Positions 23,465 to 35,580 of a stretch of DNA of 64,000 nucleotides are shown one piece after another. Positions within the stretch are counted from its first letter, which is position 1. Each line of letters opens with the position of its first letter. The stretch spans positions 40,393,501-40,457,500 of the forward strand of contig CP142458.1 in NCBI GenBank assembly GCA_038049695.1, read 5' to 3'. The notes under the pieces are model-generated. The model was not told the origin of the DNA, did not search any database, and worked only from the letters and a program-made list of their open reading frames with translations. Position numbers and translations under genes: made by a program. Source of the stretch: Cinnamomum chago (lineage: Eukaryota > Streptophyta > Magnoliopsida > Laurales > Lauraceae).

Positions 23465-25826
23465 TGTCACGACCCGGGCCCGAATTACGGTAACCTCGAG
23501 CCGTGAGCCCATACTTACTCCCGTAAACTCCGAATTAACCGAAATTAAAACGGAGTCCACAAGGGATATCAGTCCCAGTAAACATGTCAAATACACAAAT
23601 TGGGGAAACACACATAGTTGACAATATCAAATTTCGATTTACATGTATACAAAAGAATAAGGTTCTTATATAAGTATCATTTCCATCATAGTTTGTCAAT
23701 TGGTGCATATCCAACACCATACAATAACAATTAATTACATTCCATAAATGAATGTACAAAATCATGTTTCAAAACATTTCTCAAAATACTAGAGTTCTTT
23801 CTCGCACTCGGATACCCATATCAAACGGTATTCCGTCCGTTCCACTCGTTCAATCCTCCTGGAGGAACCGGAGCGGTTTCCTCCGCTGGCGCCGGGGGCG
23901 CTGCCGCATCGGCAATAGCAAACGGGCCTGTGATGTCATCAATAACACTAATGAACACAACGGTTCAACAATGTATAAACAGTTCTTGTAATAGCACATG
24001 TTAGTACGTATACTGAATTCATTAAATCCATTTGGTAACAATTACCATTCTAGACAAATCTATATAATTCCTACAATGACAATAGGCAACAAAAAAGTTT
24101 CAATAGACATTCACTATCATAGCTTTCATTCATTTCATTTCATTTCATTCGTTTCATTTACCATTTCTTTTATTCCATTTCATTTCCTTTCATTTACCAT
24201 CTTCCCTCAAAGGAAGGATTCATCATCCAAATGGAAGGCATCAATCAATATCCATAGATATGATCGGAATATGTGGGACTTACTAGTGTCCTGGCCAGGG
24301 ACAACTAGCATCACCATGGAGCTCCGGAACGCCCCCAAATCCATCTGCTGCAGCAGGATTAGTCATTTATTCCATTTTATCAATTCATTGAACTCCTTTA
24401 GAGTTCTAGTACATTAGCTAGGTAATGCCAAACCTAAGGGTTAATGTCTTTCTAATGATCGATTCAATTCATTTCAATAATTCTCTTCATAATAAGAGCA
24501 GGGAATAACGTTTACGTAAAAGAGCACTCATACTTACGGGAAGTACTCCAAGTTTACGTAAAAACCCAAAATCCAAATTTTCACTTACAATCAATGTATG
24601 TTTCTGTATTAGGTTCGCTCGAGCGGACACCTCACAGAACGTTGGTCGATCAAGCGCACCCCATGTTCGCTCGAGCGAACTGTCCAGAATGATTTCACTC
24701 TGAAACAGAACCTTGGTCGCTCGAGCGCATTCCATGTTCGCTCGAGCGAACTGTCCAGAGTTCAACTCCGAAAAATCTGATTCTTTCTCTCTTCTTTTAC
24801 ACTCCCTTCTGCACTATTCATCCACAACCTATAATAACAATGGGACCTCCTGTCCCCTCCTCACACATCATCCATTACCAAAGCTATACTTCTAATTATT
24901 CATTAATCATTCACAAAACCCATAAACAACTACAAAAATCAATGGAAATTGCATAAATCCATGAAAACTAAATGCATTTCTTCAACAAGTAATGCTAATC
25001 ACAAGAGATGCTTATACTTGCCTCTCTTGAAGTCAATGAACTCAAAGCCCTCTTTTTCTTAGCTTGGCTTGGAATAACAACCCCCCAAATGAAACCCTAA
25101 CTCCATGAAAACACAAAATACACAATCTATAAGCTATTGGTGCTAGAAATCATGCCTAAGTACTTATTATGACTTGAAAACTCATTAGGGTTCCAATTAC
25201 TTACTTGTAGCTCAAATGAGAGAAACTTTGAGATCTTTCTCAAGCTCCACACTTCAACAATGGGGAAAAAGGGCTTGAGGAAGAAGATGAAGATGAAGTC
25301 TTCTCATTCAAAGCCACCCAACCACTCCTAATCTCACCCTTGATGAAGAGGAATGGAAGGGAAAGGAAGGAGAAATGGTGTCTAGGGTTTGCTCTAAAGT
25401 GAAATGAATGCAAAAGCTCTTTCATTCTAATATAAGGCCCCCCTTTTACACAAAACCACCTCTTAATAAGTCAATTTACATTTTGGGTCAAATGAAGTCT
25501 CATTTGGTCCATTTGAGGTCAAATGGAGTCACGTCTATTATGAAAGTTAACGTACTACTCAAGATACACGCGTTGGTATCAAGGATTTCCGTATTCGACG
25601 AAATATGTGAAAACTTGTATTTACGAAAAAGTCCTTAGCCTATCTTGTTTGAGTCTAAACTCATTTTAACCAACTCAATTTCATTTCATTATGCTTAATG
25701 CATCATTTGAGACTAATTTGTCTCTCTTTGGTCATTAATCTTCATCAACTCATTTATCCATGCTTAATTAGCATTAATCTCAATTAATTAGCCTTAATTA
25801 CGATTAGTTTGGGTCGGGGTGTAACA
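23465..25826 (-). mobile_element. Solo LTR 2 (2362 bp), same family as solo LTR 1, TSD CTAGG
   Basis: On the minus strand it begins TGTTACACCCCGACCCAAAC (25826) and ends CCCGGGTCGTGACA (23465). It is flanked by CTAGG on both sides (23460-23464, 25827-25831). Its start closely resembles that of solo LTR 1 and it also carries CGCTCGAGCG palindromes, but it lies in the opposite orientation. No internal retroviral domain is present. A short TTTCATTTCATT-rich tract lies near 24120-24190. Confidence 0.88.
24612..24762 (-). repeat. CGCTCGAGCG palindrome cluster in solo LTR 2
   Basis: Four good copies and one degenerate copy of the palindrome occur within 150 bp, including the 16-bp perfect dyad GTTCGCTCGAGCGAAC twice. 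They are separated by related spacer sequence (ACTGTCCAGA), showing that the cluster grew by tandem duplication of a unit of about 100 bp. Confidence 0.82.
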
Positions 25827-26127
25827 CTAGGCCTAGTAATTCAAAGTAAATTTAGTTATTTCCAGTTGGACCAAGAATATGTATATCCGCATTTAAGGCC
25901 ACATGAAAGATGGTTAGCTTTTGGAATCCAAGTTATTTTCAGGTCTTTCTGGAGCTGTAGTGTGATTTTTTTGGTAGAAAGAAACTATTATTTAAGTTAA
26001 CAAAAAAGAAAGGAAACAAGCAGAACAACACAACAGAGCCACAAAAACAAAGAAAGAGGAATAAGGAGCAGACCAAAGGGAATCGCCCCAACCTCCTAGC
26101 CAACACATTCCCTATTCAAAAAAAAAA

Positions 26128-26190
26128 GATCATGGTTCAAAGAATAGCTCTTCTTTAGCTAGGTCATGAGCCAAACCATTCAACCTGGAA
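26128..26190 (-). pseudogene. Possible RNase H C-terminal fragment of a LINE-type element
   Basis: The minus-strand translation RLNGLAHDLAKEELFFEP-stop resembles the last helix of the RNase H-like domain that terminates many plant non-LTR retrotransposon proteins. It is followed by an A/T-run (poly-A in minus orientation would be downstream). Only about 18 residues are recognisable, so chance similarity cannot be excluded. Confidence 0.35.
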
Positions 26191-26384
26191 AGTATTAATA
26201 GGGTCAAACCTGGAAAGTTAAGCCCATACTAAACCTTTACTCTTACTTTACTGAGCTCAGTAGACCACCGAGTTGGTCGAGTTGTAAGAGCCTGGCAAGT
26301 ATTGGGCCAGCTAGCCCAAGTACTCAGTTTGGTAATTAAACTTCCGGTTAGTTGACTTTCATAGTTTTGAAATAATGTTTGAGT

Positions 26385-26480
26385 CAAGAACAGCCTCTTT
26401 AACCTAGTGGTAAGAGGTGCAAGTTCTTACCCGCTTGTCTTGAGTTCGAACCCAAGCAGGCACCTTTCCTCACCCGCAGT
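26385..26480 (+). mobile_element. tRNA-derived SINE-like head
   Basis: TAGTGGTAAGAGG (26405-26417) resembles a pol III A box and GAGTTCGAACCC (26442-26453) is a near-consensus B box, about 25 bp apart, as in tRNA-derived plant SINEs. No acceptor stem or complete cloverleaf can be folded, so it is not a tRNA gene. The tail and target duplication were not identified and the boundaries are approximate. Confidence 0.5.
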
Positions 26481-27420
26481 CTACTGCGCTCACTCGAGGG
26501 CCCCCTCTCCATAGGGCTAGGGGCCAGCCCCCTAAGCCGGTTTACCTGCTATTCAAGCCAGAACAACTAGTACTGTTTAATAGATGTGACTTAAATAGTG
26601 GCAAACCTCTGCTGCTTATTGCTTGGTTGAATCTTTGGATTAAGAGCAACTGATGTAATTGGGCTTCGCTATCCCCATATATTACCCAATGGCAAAATGC
26701 TCGGGCTCATTGGGTCTATCTGAGTCCATAAATTTTATTGAACCTGGACTGGATACTGTTTCATGGACTGGGACAGATAATCTCTCAATCATGAGTAGTG
26801 GGTGCGGTGAGCATGACTAATCTAGTTAAAAGCTTGGTAAATCTGAGTTATCCATTTAAGAGGCCCTACAAGATGTATGGTGTGGATTCACAAAACATAA
26901 AACCATGTATAGTTAGCCGGGCATGATTAATCTACATTGGTTTACCCCACACATCTAGGGAACTCCAGACAATTTCCTGCTACATTACTCCTGCAAGGCT
27001 ATATTCTTGTAATTTAGTTGTCATCCTATCATGCTGTCAATGTAGTGCTGACTGCAGCTAAAGCCACCTAACAATAGTCAAGAGAGGGTTAAAGCAGCGA
27101 CTGACCCCCAGCTCAGTGGGTGCCTCTTTACTTATATATAACTTTCTGATGGGGTACTTGAATGAGAATGCTAATGCCGGTGCCTGTTTGAGTCACCGTT
27201 ACTAGAGGTGAACACTGCCTTATGGGGTCTTCTTGAGGCCATGCCAATAGTATAAAGGTGATGAATCGAAAGATCTAAATGAGACCTAAGGGCATTTCAA
27301 ATATCAAACCGATTAGGCCATTTTATCCCTTTGATCTATAGCCCTTAAGTTTTGTCTTTTAAGAATGCATCACTTTATTTGACATTTGAATCAGTTCAAC
27401 CATGAAATCACAGAATCCTT
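26481..27420. other. Non-coding stretch, nothing recognised
   Basis: No protein motif, RNA gene, TIR or tandem array is seen between the SINE-like head and the GA-rich region. Confidence 0.5.
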
Positions 27421-27559
27421 CTACAACGAACAAGATCTAAAAACGCAAAAACCTTCAGAGGGGAATTCTATAATCCAATCCAACATAATCTGATATAATC
27501 CAAAATAATTATAAAAAAACACTACAACAGTATACACATTTAGCAGACAGAGAGGAAAC

Positions 27560-28260
27560 AGGGAGATGGGGAACGAGGGAGAGAGAGAACAAAGAAAAAA
27601 GACAGAGGAGAGGGGAAATGGTGCGCGGTGTGTGTGGAGTGCAGGAAGAAGGAGGGGTGTACCTAGTGTAGGGGAGGCGTCCGGCAGCGCGAGGAGGAAG
27701 ATGAAGGCTCTGCGGGCGTCCGGGGGCTGCTGTTGTGGTCGTCGTGCGCCTGGGAGAGGTCTGGAGAGGGAGGCAGAGATGGAAAGGCTGATGGAGATGG
27801 GTTCTGGAGGGAGAGATAGAAAGGGAGAAAGAGAGCAGAGAGGGTAAGAGATAAAGCAGAGCAAGAGAGAGAGAGAGAAGATGGAGAGAGCGAGAAATTG
27901 GAGAGATCAGAGAGGGTAAGAGAGAGAGCAGAGCAAGAGAGAAGATGGAGAGAGTGAGAAATCAGAGAGATCAGAGAGGGTAAGAGAGAAAGTAGAGTAA
28001 GAGAGAAGATGGAGAGAGCGAGAAATCAGAGAGATCAGAGAGTGTAAGAGAGAGAGCAGAGCAAGAGAGAGCAGAGAGAGAGAGAAGATGGAGAGAGCGA
28101 GAAATCAGAGAGATCAGAGAGGGTAAGAGAGAGAGCAGAGCAAGAGAGAGAGAGAGAAGATGGAGAAAGCGAGAGAAAGAGCAGAGAGATCGAGCGAGCA
28201 AGCGCGAGAGAGAGAGAGCAGATAGAGAGAGGAGAAAATGGGAGAACTGGCAGAAAGAGG
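27560..28260 (+). repeat. GA-rich region with tandem array of a roughly 65-75-bp unit
   Basis: From about 27840 to 28180 a unit of the form GAGAGAAGATGGAGAGAGCGAGAAATCAGAGAGATCAGAGAGGGTAAGAGAGAGAGCAGAGCA-like sequence (given here only as its motifs AAGATGGAGAG, GAAATCAGAGAG and GGGTAAGAGAG) is repeated about five times with variable (GA)n lengths. The long Arg/Glu or Ser/Leu-rich open frames here are by-products of the repeat and are not annotated as genes. The context resembles the pyrimidine/purine-rich 5' UTRs often found in CACTA and MULE elements. Confidence 0.75.
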
Positions 28261-28319
28261 AGAAAAGGGGCTCGGTGGCGGGAGAGGGAAAAAAGAAGTG
28301 AGAAAAAAGAAAAGCCATT

Positions 28320-29705
28320 TACTGACGCTAATTTTTCGTCGATAAAAAAAAATTCGTCGGTAAAGGTCTATGATTTAAAATTTTCCTAAAAATTAAATTA
28401 AATTTTACCCACGTTTTACAAAAAATCTCACGAAAAGTTAATTTTACCGCATTCGTCGATAATAGTCTCTGATATTTATTTTCCCTAAAAATGAAGTTAA
28501 TAATAAAATTAAACTTTGCCGACGGTTTTCAAGGAAACATCGCTAACAGTAGATTTTACCGACGTTTTGTAATTTGTCGGTATTTTTGTAGGGAAAATCA
28601 ATTTCTTGAGACCTGCGAAAGTGATAAATCAATTGAAGAATTAAAGAAGGAAAACCAAGGTATTGAAGGTCTGCGTGGGGTCCACACTACCTTGGTTGGA
28701 AGATTCAATTCAAGCCAAACAAAGAAGAAAAAAAAATTGCAAAAGAAAATCCAGCCATAAGAAGGACATCCAAGGTAAGGGAATTTCAAGAATTGCACAC
28801 AAAAGTGGGGCCCATCATGTGTTCCAATTGATAATACAAATCTGAATTTCAGATTTGGAATTATTTAAGCCAATATGCATGTAATTTGAGGAATTTCTTA
28901 AGAGAGGAAGTGGGCCCAGATTTGGATAGATTTAGATTTTTAAGTAATACAAAGTAAAAATCGTCGGTAAAGGTCTCCGATTTTTAATTTTCCTAAAAAT
29001 AAAATTAGACTTTACCGACGTTTTACAAAAAAACGTCGCTAAAAGTTCATTTTAATATTTATTTTCCCGAAAATGAAGTTAATAATAAAATTGAACTTTG
29101 CCGAATTTTTTTTTGTCGGTAAAAGAAAAAAGAAAAATAAATAAAAAAGACTTTTATCGACAGTTTTATTTCGTTTACTAATTGAAGTTTATTCATGACT
29201 TGGGGAAATTCCTTAAATGTTTTCTTCCCCGCCGCAGGCATCATTGCCCATCGAACAAGCACAATTTGATCCTCCTTCCGTGATCCAAAGGGTTTGGATG
29301 AAGAAAGTGGGCCCTATAGTGGATGGATGGATGGATGGATTTTATATACATGGCGAATGTCGATACGAAACATAAGATCCAGACTTTTTGCACTCATGCA
29401 TTCTACTTGGACACTCTTGTCCTTAACCAGCTGAGGTATAGCTGGGGATGAATGAATTCTATTTTACTACCACCATGTTGCCTTGAAAGAAGTGTTACCG
29501 TCGATCAATGAATCAGATTATGAAGATTTATTACAAGTTTCCTTAAGAACTCTACAAGTTGGATTTCAGTCGAGCTATAGACTTTTACCGACGTTTTCTA
29601 TAAAATGTCGGTAAAAGTTGGATTTTTAGCAACGTAATTATATACGTCGATAAAGAGTACTCTTTATCGTTGTCACTAAAAAACGTCGCTAAAAGTGCAG
29701 TTTGT
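28320..29705. repeat. CACTA-like subterminal repeat clusters (ACCGACGTTTT / CGTCGGTAAA)
   Basis: Motifs TTACCGACGTTTT, CGTCGGTAAAGGTCT and ACGTCGCTAAAAGT recur in both orientations in two clusters (28320-28593 and 28955-29705), separated by about 360 bp of unrelated sequence. The first cluster ends at TATTTTTGTAGGG (28593), close to the CACTA terminus TTTTTGTAGTG but with one change. These features suggest remnants of one or two CACTA-like elements. No second terminus or target duplication could be matched. Confidence 0.6.
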
Positions 29706-29996
29706 TCTAACCAAAGAAAGTAACAAAGGCTTTAAGTTTCAATACACCACCTGAAACTCACTGTGCTATTGCAGTCTCTGTTTTTTCCATTCGCCCCTTG
29801 CAGGAAGCGTGGTTCAACTTCCTCTATTGAGCTTGACTTTTATTTCTGATTTTTGTCAGTGAGTTTGGTTTTTTATTAGTTCCCTCTGGTTTTTTAAATA
29901 CCTACCTACCCTACCCCATCTTCCTCCCTGTTCCTCTTCTTCTTAGTTTTTAATACCCACTTCTGTTTCCGGTGATGAAGTATGAAATGGCCAGTG

Positions 29997-30206
29997 TCAC
30001 GCCCCCAAACCAGAACCTTGGGGGCGCGAATGGGATTAAGCATAAATATATTTTTCTCCCAAAATCCGCGTGTGTGAAGACAACACATTCCAACAAATTC
30101 TGAATATTTTTGCAGAAGCTTTCGTGGCGTTGCGACCCGGAGTCCGTAGTCATCGGATTCCGCGACGCACTTAACTCCTAGCTTGAATTTAGGTTTGGGG
30201 GTGTGA
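29997..30206. repeat. Small 210-bp unit with 15-bp imperfect terminal inverted repeats
   Basis: TCACGCCCCCAAACC at 29997 and GGTTTGGGGGTGTGA at 30192-30206 are inverted repeats with 14 of 15 matches. The ends resemble Ty3/gypsy LTR ends (TGTCACRCCCC), so it could be a MITE-like element or a small LTR derivative. The unit is uncharacterised. Confidence 0.35.
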
Positions 30207-30499
30207 GTTAGAATTTGACATGTGATCATTCGTTCAATTTTCATTCTACATTTTCTTTTTCGCTTTGCTTTGGTTTTTAGGAGATTTAAAAAAAGAATTG
30301 TGTTGTTAGAGGGAAACTTTCAAGAGAATTTTTATTGGCTGAAGATATTTTGGGGAAAAGAAAATAACAGTTCATCATTTTATTTATGGAAAGGGTTTTT
30401 GGAGAAGTCCTGAATTTGATCCCTCACTTTTACACAGGTGGTATACGTTTTCAAGATTTTGAATGTGAAGCTATGATTTTCGTTTTTTTTCTTTGATAA

Positions 30500-31399
30500 A
30501 AAAAATGGAAAATCGACCCTTAGTGTACAAGCTTCCTAGTTCAATGGGTGGATACATGGAAAGGGCTGCCTATTGTTGGGGTCCGCAAAAAAAATTTATA
30601 TATATATATATATAAAGTGTAAAGAATAAAAGTTTTGTGACTATTTTGGGTTTGTAGCCTTTTTAACCCGAGTCAGTAAGCCCGTAGGGGTATTTACATA
30701 CCTAGTGCCCAAAAGACATCTGTTTTGGGAGTCACTGACCTAATGCTCGTTACATGGGTTAATTAGAAAGCTTAAGGAACCTAGACATTGCACAGTCACA
30801 TGTGTGTGTTTGAGAAAAAAAATGCGGCCTTTGAAAAAACAGTAGTGTGAAAGCCGTCATTATTGCCTTGAGAGGAAGACTGTTTTTCTTTACTAAGATT
30901 AGGCAACCCAAATTTTAAAATAAAATAAAATATATTCACGGAAATTATTAGTGGATCATTTGATGCTTATTACGTATACATACTTTTCACCGTGCACGTT
31001 CAATTAGCATCATTTCGAGAATTTCTGACCAAAAGATAGGATTGGTGAACTAAATTTAAGATTTCGAGAACCGAGAATAGTCAGTGTCTAAAGATTTTCT
31101 CTTGGAAGAAGTTTCCCTGGATTTTGATAGGTTTTAAACATCTTTTTCAAAAAAAAAAAAGAGGAAGAAAGAATTTTGTGGGTAGATTCACTGCAAACCC
31201 TCACGAGGCACAACTCGTCCACTAGGGGGAACCTAGGGGTTTAAGGGCTTGTTGCATACGCTAAATGCAACCGAGACCACCGGCGAAAGTGGTTTTGTTT
31301 TCATATTTAATTCTTCTTTTTTAGATTATGTCAAAGAACTTCAAACCTTTTTGTTCGCAACTTTTGCTAAGGGACTAGCAAAATGCTGGCTCGGGGGTG
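30500..31399 (+). mobile_element. 3' internal non-coding end of Athila-A with polypurine tract
   Basis: Sequence directly upstream of the plus-strand LTR ends in GGCTCGGGGGTG (31389-31399). This is a G-rich polypurine-tract position typical of Athila elements just before the LTR's TG, and marks the following LTR as a 3' LTR. No pol coding sequence is present. The left limit of Athila sequence is uncertain; somewhere to the left lies the breakpoint of the inferred inversion. A (TA)n tract lies at about 30597-30616. Confidence 0.55.
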
Positions 31400-33060
31400 T
31401 GTTGAGTTCATGAATTTGCACAATTACGCATCATATTAAGATGAATTAGAGATTTAATTGGGTGAATTGCATCATTATTCATCTAATTTCATCATTTCAT
31501 GCATTTTCACCTAGGAGCCTGAATTTTCATACTTTTCGTACATTTTCTGCATTAACTTAGATTGTTTTGCAAATTTTCTCCGAAGAGTCCCAGTTGGAGT
31601 AGAACTCTGTCCGGATGGGTCCTGCTTCAATATGGGCTCTTCACTATTTAATGTGTTAAATTAGAATGTGCAGAAAATGAGAATTGCATGCCTCTGTCAC
31701 GGAGCCCACTTTCAAGCACACAGTCATCCTGGGCCCTGCATTGCTGAATTGAAGATTGAAAAGAAGTAAATTGAAGAATTCACCATGTGGACCCCACACA
31801 CAAGCCATATGCAAATCAATCAAAGGAGGGGTCCACTCATCATGTCACTTGAAGAATCCTAACTACAGTAGAAGACTTCTCATGATAGGACCCACTGTTC
31901 AAATAGATGAAATGTCTCACATGGCAGGGTCCACAGTGGTTGCAAATTTGAAATTATTAATAGATAATTCAAAGAGTATCATTCTGATTGGAACAAAAGA
32001 AAAAGAGTTTGAATCATCCACATCTGATGTCCTTTCAAAAAAGAAAGTTGTGCAGAGATAGAATCCATTGCAAATCAAATTTTAGAAGTTAATCCCGTTT
32101 TTCTCAGGACAACTAATCTTCAAATGGTCATAACTTTCACCTACTGTTGGAAACCTTATTCAGAGTAGATACTCGTGGAGCCCAAGAATGTGCAAATCAG
32201 AGCTATATTGACAAAGTTATGGGTCCGGAGATTTTCATGTTCATTTTTAGACGGGATTGCAAATTGAATCCACACTGTTGATAATCAATTGCTGCACATC
32301 CCTTGTGGGACCCCATTTGTAGATTAGCCAAGCCACCCAGAGGTTTCCAGAAGCTTTCACCTCATTCAAATTCAAAAAGGATAAGAGATATACCTTATCA
32401 ATGAAGAAAAATCAAATCTGCAGAGAAAGTGTCCAGATTCAATGTATCTGATAGATAACCGGAGAAATAAAAGGAACCAAAAAGTAGCATACGGGAGGAA
32501 CTCCCTCCCTTTGGACATGCATAATCATTCTCTCCTCTTTTTCTTCTTTCTCTAATCAATAGATTTTAAGAATTATTTTTGGGTATTCCGGAGCCCTGTT
32601 CCAGAAATTAGGATTTTTAGAAAAGAGATTTCTGAGAGATCATTGTACAAGGAGATGCTATCAATGAAATTACTTATGGAGTTCTTTTCAATGGCTAGCT
32701 AGATTCCTGGATTGGAGCATACAGATGAAGCTAAGTAGATCCTTAATTTAATCTATGTGATTTTCTATTACTTCCTTGTCTCTTTTAAATACATGCTCTA
32801 TTAGAATAATAGATCTGTCTTCATGCCTTAGGCAGCCTTTATTTTGATTTCTAATGAAAATAGTTTGATGATTTATACTTATTTTGATAGATTATGCTTA
32901 GGGCTGAGATCCTTTGATAGTTTATGTTTAATTTGATGAGTCATGCTTATGATTTTTCATTCTTTTATAAGGAGAAGGAGATCTTGGGTTGACCTTATTC
33001 TTTTTATTAAAAATTGATTTTTGCGAAAGACAAATCCCACTACAAGAAAAGTGGTAATTA

Positions 33061-33605
33061 GCGGCGGTTTATTTATCTGTCACTATAGATAAGTATTACT
33101 CAACTTACAGCGGCGGAAATTGTATTTTGCTTCTATAAACGTATGTATAGCAGCGGAAAATGTATTCTGCCACTATAAACACTTAATGCATTACTTTCTA
33201 TATCACACGTATAGCAGCGGAATGTATATTCCGTCACTACATCACATTACAATACATACATATAGCAGCGGCAAATGTAATATGCCACTATTTACGTTAT
33301 ATGTAGCAGCGGAATGTATATTCAGTCACTACACATACACATTACATTTAGCAGCGGAATGTATATTCAGTCACTACATCACATACACATTACATTTAGC
33401 AGCGGAATATATATTCCATCACTACATTAATACCAACTATACACTATATATAGCAGCGGAAATGTATTGTGCCACTACATCAAATACAAAAATGTATAGC
33501 AGCGAAATGTAAATTCCGTCGGTATACTATGTATAAACCGCACTGTTTAATTTACTTAAACCACTATATAGCAGCGGAAAGTATATTCCGTTGCTATACA
33601 TTTAA
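33061..33605. repeat. Left subterminal repeats of CACTA-C
   Basis: About ten copies of TAGCAGCGGAA(A)TGTATATTCCGTCACTA-like motifs (core TAGCAGCGG followed by a GTATATTCNGTCACTAC half) are spaced about 40-60 bp apart. Subterminal repeat arrays are binding sites for the TNPA-type protein in En/Spm. The first copy carries the AGCGGCGG variant also present at the right end. Confidence 0.8.
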
Positions 33606-35314
33606 ACCACCTACGCTGTACACCGTTTGTCCATCTGGTACTGAAGAAGTGAAGTGTTGGATCTCCAGTCCCAAAACGTTTTTCGTCTTCCCCAAAACCC
33701 TAAACCCACAACCAGTCCCAAAACCAAACCCAAAACCCACGTCTCATCGTCGTCCAGTCCCAAAACCTTTTTTCTTCTTCCCCAAAACCCTAATCTCTAA
33801 GATCTCTCTTCCCCAAAACCCTAATCTACACATTGGTTGATTTGTTCGGAGCTTCCAACAGCTTTGAGGTTTCAGACCTGATCGAGATCGGAGAAGAAGA
33901 AGCAGAAGCCAAAGCAGCGAGCAGCGGTAAGACCTACTTCGCTGCATTTTTCGATCTTTGATCTTCCATCATCTCTGAGATCTCTTTTCCCCAAAGCCCT
34001 AATCTTTGTTTGGAGCTTCCAGTAGCTTTGAGGTATCAGTTTCTCGATCTCGGTCTGTTCCAATGCTCGTTGCTGAAGAAACCTCCTTGGGAAAATCTCA
34101 TATTCCCGCAGTAATTTCTTCGACCAGATCTCTTTTTTCTACAGAAGCCGAGATTCCAATGTTGTTATTGAGAAAATCTAGTTCAGGTGTCGAATTTGAG
34201 TTCTCGAAAAGATTCATCTGATTTTTTGATTTGCTTTTTAGCTTGATTTGGATTCGTGGTCCCTGTTTTCGGAAAGAAATCGGGTACCAAAGCTACTGTT
34301 TTGTTTTAGATTCAAGCGATTTGATGGAATGTCGAAATCTCAGTGCAGTATTTCGAAAGTTGTTTTCCTTTTTACTGCTTCTAATTTTTTTGGTGTTGAA
34401 GTGAAACTCTTGCAGTAATTTGAAGATAGATCTTTTTTTTTTACTAGCTCTGTTTCGTGTTTCTAGAGTTCTTCTTGCTCCAAAATTGGAATTTGACTGC
34501 GGTGATTAGCTGATAGAGTGATTTCATAGTAGCAATATGTTTTTCGGGCCTTCGATTGATTCTGCTGCGTTTGTTTATTAATTTAATGAGTTCTTCCTGA
34601 AAAATCAAATTTTGACTGCGGCGATTAGCTGATAGAGTGATTTCTTAGCAGTGATATGTGTTTTTGGGGGTTTTGATTGATTCTCCTGCATTTATTTATT
34701 GTATTTTGATATTGATGATGTGCTGCATTGATGTTTATCTGGTAAATTGAAGTTTTTTATTCGATCTCATCGCTACAATTTGAAGTTTTCTTCTGTTTGG
34801 TTTACATTTGCATGATGGTTTACATTTCCATCAGTTTTCATTACATAAGAGGATTTTAGGGTTTTATGATGGATCTCCTCATCATCGTCGCTTTATCAAC
34901 TCGATGGAGAGGGTTTTGGGTGTTATAACTCAAAGATCTCTTCGCATTTTGAATCTCATCCGCTGGATCTTGCAATTTGCGTTGAAATCTTCACAATGTT
35001 TCAGGAAAACCTAGTTTCGATGAGATCCAAACAGGGCATTACTTCTTCAATCTCTTCAACGAACAACGAATCCCTGTTTCTATGAATTTGTGAAGCCGGT
35101 TTTATGGCTACTTGTGTGTAAATCAGAATCTGCGTATACGATCTATAGGAATTCTAATGCTAAATTTGCATCAGCATAATAGAATTTTAAGAATCAAATG
35201 CAAAATATAGATGAGTTTTCAACTCTTTTGGGAATCTGCAGCCATTTCAGTCTTCCCTCTTAACGAATTTGTTTGAAAACTACAGCAACTTGAGGTGTTT
35301 AGTAATTCTGTTTA
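33606..35314 (+). other. 5'-UTR-like sequence and introns of a captured gene in CACTA-C
   Basis: Repeated CCCCAAAACCCTAA motifs (33680-33830), resembling plant telo-boxes found in leaders of growth-related genes, are followed by AT-rich intron-like sequence. No protein homology is recognised. I infer that this is the promoter/leader of the unidentified gene at 35315. Confidence 0.4.
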
Positions 35315-35580
35315 AATGGAAAACAAAGGGGTTGATGCTGCGAAGAAACGAAAGAAAGCAACGGTGCATTTCTATTCATTTTTATGATAATTATATTTTC
35401 TATTTTAGCTTCTTTGATTGTGATTGTTTTTTTTTTTTGGTGTGAAAACAATAGGATCCAATTGAAGGAGAAAAGGCGGATTCAGGCCAGGAAGTGGTCA
35501 TTGAGGAAGTTGTTGGATCAGACGAGGTGGAGATGAACATTGCTCGTATTCTTGAAAAGATGGAACGGTTCACGCAACAG
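35315..35580 (+). pseudogene. Two exons of an unidentified plant gene captured by CACTA-C
   Basis: ATG at about 35315 opens an exon encoding a lysine-rich start (MENKGVDAAKKRKKAT) with a GTGCAT donor-like end. After an intron with an AATAG acceptor at 35454, a second exon encodes an acidic segment ending EMNIARILEKMERFTQQ, followed by a GTAAAT donor. The last part looks helical and amphipathic. I recall similar N-termini in uncharacterised plant coiled-coil proteins but cannot assign a function. No third exon is seen before the next captured fragment. Confidence 0.5.

Noticed and set aside
26385..26480. A tRNA gene
   Set aside because: A- and B-box-like sequences are present but no acceptor, D or anticodon stems can be formed; SINE-like head preferred.
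27421..28318. Long Ser/Leu-rich (minus) and Arg/Glu-rich (plus) open frames
   Set aside because: They are translations of a GA-repeat tract without domains; the repeat structure explains the absence of stops.
27520..28593. A complete small CACTA element from CACTACAACAG to TTTTTGTAGGG
   Set aside because: The two ends are not inverted repeats beyond the first bases and no 3-bp duplication matches.
33606..33960. Telomeric repeat array from AACCCTAA motifs
   Set aside because: The motifs are scattered single copies within CCCCAAAACCCTAA phrases, not a tandem TTTAGGG array.
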